A stretch of DNA of 32,800 nt from an uncultured Chloroflexota bacterium (GTDB lineage: Bacteria > Chloroflexota > Chloroflexia > Thermomicrobiales > CFX8): the NCBI GenBank assembly GCA_937870985.1, contig CALMXF010000276.1:1-32800 (forward strand), in the 5' to 3' direction. A model generated the notes under the pieces. The model was given only the letters and a program-made list of their open reading frames with translations. It did no database searches and was not told the DNA's origin. The first letter of the stretch is position 1. Each line of letters opens with the position of its first letter. Position numbers and translations under genes: made by a program. Positions 1 to 7,033 of the stretch are shown here, piece after piece.

Positions 1-475
1 CACTCGATCCGCCGGCCGTCCGGCCATGCTTCCACGGGTTGTGTGTCGGCCCGAAGACCCGATTGCCCGAGTCCCCCTTCCAGCCCAGCTCTGGCGTATT
101 GGTCTTGCCCAGCATCACCGCGCCGGCCGCGTAGACTCGCTCGACGAACGGCGCGTCCTCGTCCGGCACCCAGTCGGCGTAGAGCAGCGAGCCGCGGGTT
201 GTGCGGATGCCCTTCGTTGGCGTGATGTCCTTGATCGAGATCGGCACGCCGATCAGCGAGCCGGTCGGGTTGTTGCTCATCCAGGCTGCTTCGGCAGCCC
301 GCGCGTCGTCCATCGCTCGCTCGGCGGTGATAGTGACGTAGGCGTTCAGCGTCGGGTTCACTCGATCGATGCGCTCCAGGATTGCTCGTGTCACCTCGAC
401 CGGTGACAGCGTTCTCGCCCGGTACGCCGTCAGCAGCTCCGTCGCCGACAGGTAGCAGAGATCAGTCGAATCCAC
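1..475 (-). CDS. Amidase (amidase signature family), 3' part outside window
   Basis: This is the N-terminal 158 codons of an amidase-signature hydrolase of the GatA type, which cleaves carboxamide bonds with a Ser-cisSer-Lys triad. The GTG start at 475 is set by a GGGAGG ribosome site six bases upstream; the next residues read VDSTDLCYLSATELL. The catalytic lysine is K82 in PISIKDITPTKGIRTTRGS. The motif GKTNTPELGWKGDSGNRVFG follows, and the frame reaches the glycine-serine loop (TAGGSS), with the presumed cis-serine S157 in the last few bases. The K82-to-S157 spacing of 75 residues matches GatA enzymes. The nucleophile serine lies beyond the window edge. The gene is last in a minus-strand run with the MBL-fold, Sir2 and MFS genes. 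The substrate cannot be told: it could be a general amidase rather than the tRNA amidotransferase subunit, since no GatB or GatC is adjacent. Confidence 0.88.
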   Translation of the reverse strand, partial: MDSTDLCYLSATELLTAYRARTLSPVEVTRAILERIDRVNPTLNAYVTITAERAMDDARAAEAAWMSNNPTGSLIGVPISIKDITPTKGIRTTRGSLLYADWVPDEDAPFVERVYAAGAVMLGKTNTPELGWKGDSGNRVFGPTHNPWKHGRTAGGSS

Positions 476-530
476 CGCGCGCCTCCCATCATGTCGCCGT
501 TCGTCGAATATCGTAGCACTGCATCTTGCG

Positions 531-1388
531 CTACAAGGGGATGATCTGTCCTTCGTCCGCAACGGCAAACCCACGCTCGCGCACCTCGATAGCCTCGGCG
601 CTGTCGGGGTCGACCGCCGGGTTTGTGTGATTGAGATGGGTGAAGATGATCTGTGATTGGCCATCGCGCGCGACCGACGCCAGCCGGTCGAGCGAGTCGC
701 GGACCGGCGGATGCGGGACACCCGGCCGGCTGAACGGCTCCCAGAAGGTGCCATCCAGCAGCGCCACATCGACGGATGCGACGACCTCGCAGACATCCTG
801 CTCCCAGACGTCCCATGCGTCGATATCGGGAAGATACAGGACGCTCTGGTTCGGCCCGTCGATCCGATAGGCAACGGTGTCGGCCCCCCACTCGGAGCGA
901 TGCGGCACCGGCATTGGCGTGACCTGCACGCCTGGCACGACCTCGAATGTCGTGTTCAGCGCCAGCGGGGCGAGCGTGATGAACCCGTCCACAACCATCT
1001 GCCGCCACGGCTCGTTCGCCGCCAGAAGCGCGATCGTCTGCGGCGGACCGAGGACGCGGACGGCCTTGGCGGACAGCACCGACCGGTCGAGCTGCCAGAG
1101 TCCGACATAGTGGCCGGTGTGTGTGTGCGTCAGCAACACGGTCGCCGGCGGCGCGTAGCGCTTTTCAGGAAGAAAGTCAGACGCTGTCGACTGCAGCAGA
1201 TGCACCTGTTCGGCAAATGCGTGCGTCGCGTCGATCAGCGCCGTCGCGTCTCCGGCGCGGATGCCGACGGCTGGCGGGAGACGACGAAACCCCGGATCGC
1301 GCCGCGCTCGCTCGCAGTTCACGCAGCGGCAGCCAGCGTGTGGCATCCCGCCATCCTGAGCTGTTCCGAGCACTACGAGCTCTGGCAT
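531..1388 (-). CDS. MBL-fold metallo-hydrolase, PqqB-like
   Basis: This 285-aa protein has the metallo-beta-lactamase fold of the PqqB-like subgroup. It opens with LGTAQDGGMPHAGCRCVNC, the glycine-rich turn plus CxC/C cluster typical of PqqB relatives. It then has THTHTGHYVGL, a version of the metal-binding HxHxDH motif in which Gly replaces Asp. Further family landmarks are a central PVPHRSEW, a DGTFW segment and a late FTHLNHTNP histidine block. AGGAG lies upstream of the ATG. It sits 14 bases after the Sir2 gene and probably shares its transcript. No other PQQ biosynthesis genes (pqqA, C, D, E) are visible, so a role in PQQ synthesis is not supported; a general hydrolase of unknown substrate is the safer reading. 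Confidence 0.82.
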   Translation of the reverse strand: MPELVVLGTAQDGGMPHAGCRCVNCERARRDPGFRRLPPAVGIRAGDATALIDATHAFAEQVHLLQSTASDFLPEKRYAPPATVLLTHTHTGHYVGLWQLDRSVLSAKAVRVLGPPQTIALLAANEPWRQMVVDGFITLAPLALNTTFEVVPGVQVTPMPVPHRSEWGADTVAYRIDGPNQSVLYLPDIDAWDVWEQDVCEVVASVDVALLDGTFWEPFSRPGVPHPPVRDSLDRLASVARDGQSQIIFTHLNHTNPAVDPDSAEAIEVRERGFAVADEGQIIPL

Positions 1389-1402
1389 TCGTTCTCCTTA
1401 TG

Positions 1403-2206
1403 TCAAGAACCGGGCGTGGCCGAGAGCAGCCGCGCCGCAAGGTGATCGAGCGCCAGTCCGGCCGGTGCGTCGACACGAAGGTCGGCGGAGTCGTCCAGCC
1501 CGGTCTCGCCCTTGTTCAGAATTGCCAGATACGACCCAGCCTTCTTCGCGACCGCTGGCACTCGTGCGGCCGGGTTGACCAGGAGCGTTGATCCAACGAC
1601 GAACATCACACCCGCCTGCTCGGCGACGGCGAATGCGACGCGCAACGCATCCGGCGGCACGGGTTCGCCAAATGAGATCGTGCCGGACTTCAGGATGCCG
1701 CCGCAATTCGGACACGGCGGCGGCTCCTGGCTACCGCTGTAGGCCTCCAGAATCTCGCGGGCGAGGTAGACATTGCCGCACTGCGAGCAACGGATCTGCC
1801 GGCTGCTGCCATGGAGCTCGATCACGCGTGCTGGATCGGAGCCGGCCGCCTGCTGAAGCCCGTCGATGTTCTGGGTCACGATAGCGAGCATCACGAACGC
1901 TCGCTCGATCCGGGCGAGCGCACGATGGCCTGCGTTCGGCTGCCGGGCCTCGACCTCATCGAGGCGCGCCGGCAGACGACGCCACCACTCACGGCGAGCC
2001 TCCGGGTTGGACATGAACTCGTCGTAGGTGAACGGCTTCTGGCTGCCGGATGTCCACAGACCATTCGGGCCGCGGTAGTCGGGAATGCCGGACTCGGTCG
2101 AGATGCCCGCGCCCGTGAAGGCAACCAGCGGCGCATGAAAGCGGACGATCTCCGCGAGCTCGTCGATCTGCGCCGTCTGAAATGCGGTGAGTGAGTCCGT
2201 CGTCAT
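1403..2206 (-). CDS. cobB: Sir2-family NAD-dependent protein deacylase
   Basis: This 267-aa sirtuin would remove acyl groups from protein lysines using NAD+. The NAD-binding Rossmann motif reads TGAGISTESGIPDYRG near residues 31-46, followed by TQNIDGLQQAAG and the catalytic histidine in ELHGS. The structural zinc site is complete, with the pairs RCSQC and PCPNC. The C-terminal part has the usual VVGSTLLVNPAARVP nucleotide-binding segment. Length is slightly above bacterial CobB, within the family range. The ATG start has only a weak ribosome site. It lies between an MFS permease and an MBL-fold gene on the same strand with short gaps, so co-transcription is likely. The acyl specificity is not readable from the sequence with confidence. 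Confidence 0.93.
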   Translation of the reverse strand: MTTDSLTAFQTAQIDELAEIVRFHAPLVAFTGAGISTESGIPDYRGPNGLWTSGSQKPFTYDEFMSNPEARREWWRRLPARLDEVEARQPNAGHRALARIERAFVMLAIVTQNIDGLQQAAGSDPARVIELHGSSRQIRCSQCGNVYLAREILEAYSGSQEPPPCPNCGGILKSGTISFGEPVPPDALRVAFAVAEQAGVMFVVGSTLLVNPAARVPAVAKKAGSYLAILNKGETGLDDSADLRVDAPAGLALDHLAARLLSATPGS

Positions 2207-2260
2207 CAGAATACCTGTCTACGGTCCGAAGCCGGTCATGATCTGAGCCTTGGCCGGCCG

Positions 2261-3556
2261 TCAATCGGTTGCCAGTGAGTCCGGCTCCACCGGTCTGGCC
2301 GCGCTTGCTGCCTGACTGATCGTCTCCGGCATCCGGCCGCCAAAGGCCACTACGTAAACGGCCACCGACAGCGTGCAGAAGACCGCCAGCGAGATATAGG
2401 CGGGAGTGTAGCTGCCGGTCCTGGCGATGATCTGTCCGGAGAAGAACGCGGCGAAAGCGTACCCGAAGTTCCACGAGGCCGAGCGCAATCCGAACGCATG
2501 CGCCCGTGCCTGCGGGGGCACCAGCCCGCCAGCGTGCGCAGACTCCAACGGCCAGGCGACTGACCCGGAGATCTTCCGGCCGGCATACGCCAGTGACACG
2601 AGCCACGGAACTGGCAGGATGATCAGCGCCAGATGGATCGGAATGAAGAACAACCGTGTCCAGACCTGCGCTGAGATATAGCCAATGCGTTGAGCCAGCG
2701 CCGGCCCCGTCAGCGACAGAACCGTCGCCGCCAACCCCGAGATGGCGAAGATGATGCCGATCGTGCCGGCCGACGCGCCCATCTCCGTCAGCAGCACATT
2801 GTAGAACGGCTCGATCGCGCCAACACCAAGCGCGAGGAACAGGCCCAACAAGATCAGCGCGCCAACATCGCGTCGTGCCTGCCGCCGAACTCGATGCGAC
2901 AGTAGCTGCGCGTGGGAGACACGGAAGTCCTCATGGTGACGCTCGGTGCGGGCCGGCCCCATGAACAGGTTGGGCAGGATACTGACTCCGCTGATCAGCG
3001 CGCCGATGACAAGCGTCCAGCGATAGGCCTCGGCGGAGCTTGCCGCGACGCCGATCATCGCGCCGATAGCGGATGGCAGGAGTCCGCCGACCAGGCTTCC
3101 CAACATGATCGATCCAGAGCTGACCGCCGACGAGAACGCAGCCATCATTGCGGTGTGTCCACGGGGAGTCCACTCGATGACGAACGGCATCTGCCCCGCC
3201 ATGATGAAGGCGCTGCCGATCCCGTTGAGGAATGCCAGTGTCAGCAGCGCCGGCCCAGACGACACGAACGCCAGCGCGACCAGGGAGACGGCGAACTCGA
3301 CCGTCCCAATCGTCAGGCAGGCCCAGTTGCCGAATCGATTGATGAGGTAGCCCAGCAGCAGACAGGTCGTGCCCATCGAAAGCGTGACAACGCCATTGAC
3401 CGCGCCAATGAATCCCTCGTTGTACCCTAGCTGGACGATGTACAGATTGAAGATCAGCATAAAGACGCCGATGCCGACATACGACAGCAGCGCATAGCCG
3501 AGAAACAGATGGATGTCGCGCCCGCAATCGAGGACTTTCTGCCAGTAGGCGCGCAT
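2261..3556 (-). CDS. MFS transporter
   Basis: This 431-aa integral membrane protein has about twelve hydrophobic segments arranged in two six-helix halves, separated by a basic cytoplasmic loop (TERHHEDFRVSHAQLLSHRV, about residues 205-224). That is the layout of the major facilitator superfamily. The cytoplasmic loop after helix 2 carries GYLINRFGNWACL, a relaxed version of the MFS motif A. The ATG is preceded by AGGAG. The C-terminal tail is short and polar. The gene is 54 bases upstream of the sirtuin on the same strand and about 105 bases downstream of transketolase. The substrate is unknown; the sequence does not clearly match a drug-efflux or sugar subfamily. Confidence 0.88.
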   Translation of the reverse strand: MRAYWQKVLDCGRDIHLFLGYALLSYVGIGVFMLIFNLYIVQLGYNEGFIGAVNGVVTLSMGTTCLLLGYLINRFGNWACLTIGTVEFAVSLVALAFVSSGPALLTLAFLNGIGSAFIMAGQMPFVIEWTPRGHTAMMAAFSSAVSSGSIMLGSLVGGLLPSAIGAMIGVAASSAEAYRWTLVIGALISGVSILPNLFMGPARTERHHEDFRVSHAQLLSHRVRRQARRDVGALILLGLFLALGVGAIEPFYNVLLTEMGASAGTIGIIFAISGLAATVLSLTGPALAQRIGYISAQVWTRLFFIPIHLALIILPVPWLVSLAYAGRKISGSVAWPLESAHAGGLVPPQARAHAFGLRSASWNFGYAFAAFFSGQIIARTGSYTPAYISLAVFCTLSVAVYVVAFGGRMPETISQAASAARPVEPDSLATD

Positions 3557-3613
3557 GTTCTCCTGCTGCTATTCGAGCGTGTCGATACCTGCCCTCAAGG
3601 ATACGTCCTGGGA

Positions 3614-3648
3614 TGCGCGCGGCGCTCGAATCCCGAACGCCGCGCGTA
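3614..3648 (-). terminator. Hairpin downstream of transketolase
   Basis: A nine-base perfect inverted repeat (CGCGCGGCG at 3616-3624 with CGCCGCGCG at 3638-3646) extends by a wobble and an A-T pair to eleven, around a 13-base loop. It lies just after the transketolase stop and before the MFS gene on the same strand. No T-run follows on either strand, so it may be a weak or Rho-assisted terminator, or an mRNA 3'-end stabiliser. Confidence 0.45.
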
Positions 3649-3660
3649 GAGTCGATCGGA

Positions 3661-5535
3661 CTAGTCCAGCATCGTGCGGACAGCCTCGATGATGTGACGG
3701 GCCGAGATGCCGGCCCAGTCCATCAGCTCGTCCGGCGTGCCAGAGCCGGGCATTTCCGAGGGCGCCAGATGCGTCATTCGGAAGTTGTCGCCGAAGCCAT
3801 TCGTCGAGCCTGGACGAGTGGCGAGGCACTCGAGGATGGCCGACGCGAGCCCGCCCTGTGGCCAGTGATCCTCGACCACCACCAGCCGGCCGTGGGTCGC
3901 CACCAGCGCCTCGCGCACCGTCTCGTAGTCGACCGGCTTGACCGAATACAGGTCGATCACCCGGATATGGATCCCCTGCTCCGCCAGCTGATCGGCGGCC
4001 TTCAGCGCCTCGTGAAGCGTGATGCCGGCCGCGACGATGGTGACCTCGTCGCTATCCGACTGACGCGCGACCTTGCTCCCGCCGATCTTGAATACATCGC
4101 CGGCCTCGTAGATCACCGGTGTCGCAGCGCGGGTCGTCCTCATATAGGCAATGCCGTCGTGATCGGCCATCTCGTGGACGAGTGCGACAGTCTGGTTGGC
4201 GTCCGAGGGATAGAGCACCACACTGCCGTGGACGGCGCGCATCATCGCGATGTCCTCCAGCGCCATCTGCGACGGCCCATCCTCACCGATCGAGACTCCA
4301 GCATGCGAGCCACACAGCTTGATGTTGGCCTGGGAGATGGCTGCCATGCGGATGAAGTCGTAGGCGCGGCTCATGAACGCGCCGAATGTGGACGCGAACG
4401 GGACGTAGCCACGGACGCCGATGCCCACTGCCGCGGCAACCATCTGTTGCTCGGCGATGAACATCTCGAAGAAGCGGTCCGGATACGCCTCCTTGAAGAT
4501 CTCGGCCATCGTTGAATTCGAAACCTCGGCGTCGAGCACGACGACATCGGGTCGGAGTGCGCCGACTGCCTTCAACCCGTCTCCATACGCCTTGCGGGTC
4601 GCGACCGCGCTGCCGAGCTCATAGGTTGTTGGCGCTGGGTGGTCTGCTGCCGCAGCGACGTACGCCGTCGCAGCAGGCGCCTCCGGGATCTCGAATGTGA
4701 GATTGGTCGCCCCGCCGAGCTCTGCGATCGTCGCGTCGAGCTTGTCCTTCGGCACGGGCTTGCCGTGCCAGCCGTTCTGGTTCTCCATCCAGGAGATACC
4801 CTTGCCCTTGACAGTGCGAGCGACGATCAGAACCGGCTGCTCGTACTGGTCCTGATGCTGGATCGCGAGCTGATAGCCGCGTTCGATGTCGTCGAAGTCG
4901 TGGCCGTCTACCTCGATCGGGTGCCAACCGAACGCGCGCGCCCGGGCGGCGTATTCGTCGCCATCCCAGCCGTATTCGGTCTGACCGCGCTGACCCAGGC
5001 GGTTCATATCGAGAATCGCGACCAGATTGCCCAACTTGTAGTAGTTCGCCTTGTCCATCGACTCGGCGATCGAACCCTCGGCGAACTCGGAGTCACCACA
5101 GAGCACCCAGACGCGGTACGGCAGCTTGTCAAGGTACTTGCCCGCGATCGCGACCCCAACAGCGATCGGCAACCCCTGTCCCAGCGATCCTGTCGCGACG
5201 TCAACCCATGGCAGGGCCGGCGTTGGGTGGCCCTGAAACGGGCTCCCCATTCGGCGGTAGGTCATCATCTGCTCGTCGGAGATGGCGCCGGCCGCCTTGT
5301 ACATCGCGTAGAGTAGCGACGACGCATGGCCCTTGGAGAAGATCAGGTGGTCGCTGCCGGGATTCTCGGGACGATCGAAGTCATAGTGCCAGAAGCGCGT
5401 GATCAACACTGCCATCAGATCGGCCGCCGAAAGCGCCGAGCTGGGATGACCCGACCCGGCTGCCGTGCTGTTGCGGACGCTATCGACGCGGAGTTGCTGT
5501 GCGAGCGCCGTCAGGTTCGTGGATACTGCCGTCAT
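3661..5535 (-). CDS. tkt: Transketolase
   Basis: This is a full-length single-chain transketolase of 624 aa (EC 2.2.1.1). It moves two-carbon ketol units in the pentose phosphate pathway with thiamine diphosphate. The N-terminal domain carries GSGHPSSALSAADLMAVL and the ThDP-magnesium motif starting GDSEFAEGSIAESMDKANYY and continuing to the LDMNRLGQ segment. The pyrimidine domain carries MFIAEQQMVAAAVGIGVRG, with the ThDP-activating glutamate, and the C-terminal domain is complete. Length and motif wording resemble the shorter animal/actinobacterial-type enzyme (about 620 aa) rather than the 660-aa E. coli type. An upstream in-frame codon would add 19 residues, but the ATG at 5535 has a GGAGAAGAGG site at the right distance and opens MTAVSTNLTALAQQLR. 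It heads the minus-strand run; no other pentose phosphate genes are near. Confidence 0.95.
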   Translation of the reverse strand: MTAVSTNLTALAQQLRVDSVRNSTAAGSGHPSSALSAADLMAVLITRFWHYDFDRPENPGSDHLIFSKGHASSLLYAMYKAAGAISDEQMMTYRRMGSPFQGHPTPALPWVDVATGSLGQGLPIAVGVAIAGKYLDKLPYRVWVLCGDSEFAEGSIAESMDKANYYKLGNLVAILDMNRLGQRGQTEYGWDGDEYAARARAFGWHPIEVDGHDFDDIERGYQLAIQHQDQYEQPVLIVARTVKGKGISWMENQNGWHGKPVPKDKLDATIAELGGATNLTFEIPEAPAATAYVAAAADHPAPTTYELGSAVATRKAYGDGLKAVGALRPDVVVLDAEVSNSTMAEIFKEAYPDRFFEMFIAEQQMVAAAVGIGVRGYVPFASTFGAFMSRAYDFIRMAAISQANIKLCGSHAGVSIGEDGPSQMALEDIAMMRAVHGSVVLYPSDANQTVALVHEMADHDGIAYMRTTRAATPVIYEAGDVFKIGGSKVARQSDSDEVTIVAAGITLHEALKAADQLAEQGIHIRVIDLYSVKPVDYETVREALVATHGRLVVVEDHWPQGGLASAILECLATRPGSTNGFGDNFRMTHLAPSEMPGSGTPDELMDWAGISARHIIEAVRTMLD

Positions 5536-5765
5536 AGTTCGATTCCTCTTCTCCGTGCAACGTGGCGCGCCCGATACGAGCGGGCGGTCCACGCTATTAT
5601 CCTGGCCAACCCGAATTCAATCATGCAGGCGGTGGCGGGGGGCCAATCCGCGCCACGACCATCAGTCGTCAATCGACCCTCTCGCCAGAATCCGGCCACC
5701 AGAATCCATATCAGAAGTGTTCGCCGGAGCCCGCCGGCGGATGATGTGACACAGGAGGACGGACA

Positions 5766-6449
5766 ATGCGCTACGAGTTTCGAAACCGGCGGGACGCAGG
5801 ACGCGAGCTGGCACAGCGACTCGCGGGCTGGGGAGGCCGGGATGACGTCATTATCCTGGCGCTGCCGCGTGGAGGAGTGCCGGTCGCGGATGAGATCGCC
5901 CGCGAGCTCGACGCTCCGCTCGATGTGCTGCTCGTCCGCAAGCTCGGCGTTCCGGGACACGAGGAGCTGGCGATGGGCGCGATCGCCTCAGGTGGCGTCC
6001 GCATGGTCAACGACGAGGTCATTGGCTCACTGCGCCTCCCGCTGAGCGTTATCGACGAGGTCGCCGAGCGCGAGCAACGGGAGCTCGAACGTCGCGAGCG
6101 CGCATTTCGCGACGACCTGCCACCACCTGCTGTCTCCGGGAGAGTCGTCATCCTCGTCGATGACGGGCTGGCGACCGGCGCGACGATGCGTGTGGCGATT
6201 GAGGCGCTCCGGCTGCAAAGTCCCGGACGCATCGTTGTCGCAGTGCCGGTGGGCTCTCCAGACACCGTCCGCTCGGTGGCGCTCCTGGTCGACGAGGTGG
6301 TCTGCCTGCTCACGCCGGAGTCGTTCTTCGCGGTTGGACAGTGGTATGGCGACTTCTCCCAGGTGACGGACGCAGATGTTCGGGCGATTCTCGCCGAATC
6401 GCGCCGCGTTGCGATCGAGCAGCCCGAGGACGAGACGCCCGCCACATGA
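5766..6449 (+). CDS. Phosphoribosyltransferase-domain protein
   Basis: This 227-aa protein belongs to the type I phosphoribosyltransferase fold, in the stand-alone group often annotated simply as phosphoribosyltransferase and elsewhere fused to dienelactone-hydrolase domains. The PRPP-binding loop reads VILVDDGLATGATM (about residues 128-141). Other family features are ILALPRGGVPVADEIA near residue 31 and LLVRKLGVPGHEELAMGAIA near residue 56. The start is the ATG nine bases after GGAGGACG. The gene stands alone on the plus strand, divergent from transketolase, and converges with the next gene with only 15 bases between stop codons. The base or substrate transferred is unknown; these proteins are not classical purine or pyrimidine salvage enzymes. 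Confidence 0.87.
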   Translation: MRYEFRNRRDAGRELAQRLAGWGGRDDVIILALPRGGVPVADEIARELDAPLDVLLVRKLGVPGHEELAMGAIASGGVRMVNDEVIGSLRLPLSVIDEVAEREQRELERRERAFRDDLPPPAVSGRVVILVDDGLATGATMRVAIEALRLQSPGRIVVAVPVGSPDTVRSVALLVDEVVCLLTPESFFAVGQWYGDFSQVTDADVRAILAESRRVAIEQPEDETPAT

Positions 6450-6464
6450 CGCCAGAGCCGAAGA

Positions 6465-6923
6465 TCAGGGCGCGACAGACGAAGCGACGAGCGCATCCAG
6501 CTCGGCGATGTAGTCAGCTGGCAATCCGGTTGCGCGCGCGCCAGCCAGGATCGGTCGGACGTAGGCGGCGGAAGGCTGAAACGCGCCGATGGGCGATGGA
6601 ATCACATAGGTGATCGCCTCGACCGCCTCGCCGCTCGCCGTCGTGACAGTAACCGCGATCTGCTGATACATCCCCTGTCCAACGCCGGAGATATCGTCGA
6701 GCTGGGCGAGGGTAGTGTCATCCATCTCGTAGATCAGACCATGAACGACGTGTCCGGTCTCGGGCAGCAGGTGACATCCCCCGCCACTGCCACCGAGACC
6801 GTGTGCGGCGAAGCTGACACGCCATCCGCTGACTGTGCCGATCTCCGTCGCCCGCGCGTTCGGGCAGAAGCGCTGCATCTCGTCGCGTTCCAGCAATGTG
6901 CAATACGCGAAGTATCGAGGCAT
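6465..6923 (-). CDS. Gamma-glutamylcyclotransferase-like protein
   Basis: This 152-aa protein has the gamma-glutamylcyclotransferase/AIG2 fold. It opens with PRYFAYCTLLERDEMQRFCP, where the family usually shows YFAYGSN or YFAYGTL. It then has the substrate-loop region VSGWRVSFAAHGLGG and the strand VVHGLIYEMDD. The segment LAQLDDISGVGQGMYQQI aligns with the family's LDxxEG...Y stretch, but the position of the usual catalytic glutamate appears to be serine, so cyclotransferase activity is doubtful. The fold assignment is good; the function is open. The gene converges with the phosphoribosyltransferase and is divergent from the M14 peptidase. Confidence 0.75.
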   Translation of the reverse strand: MPRYFAYCTLLERDEMQRFCPNARATEIGTVSGWRVSFAAHGLGGSGGGCHLLPETGHVVHGLIYEMDDTTLAQLDDISGVGQGMYQQIAVTVTTASGEAVEAITYVIPSPIGAFQPSAAYVRPILAGARATGLPADYIAELDALVASSVAP

Positions 6924-7033
6924 GAATATTCCCTTCCCGGCAAACCCGTCGATATCAGTCAGCAGTCATCCTACCGCGGTCGCGGTTATCATCCGATCGA
7001 TGCTACGACACTGACACGATAGGGAGCGTGATT

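Noticed and set aside
430-1008. Minus-strand frame spanning the amidase start and the MBL gene
   Set aside because: It is out of frame with both; the amidase frame has the ribosome site and catalytic motif, and the MBL frame has the family motifs.
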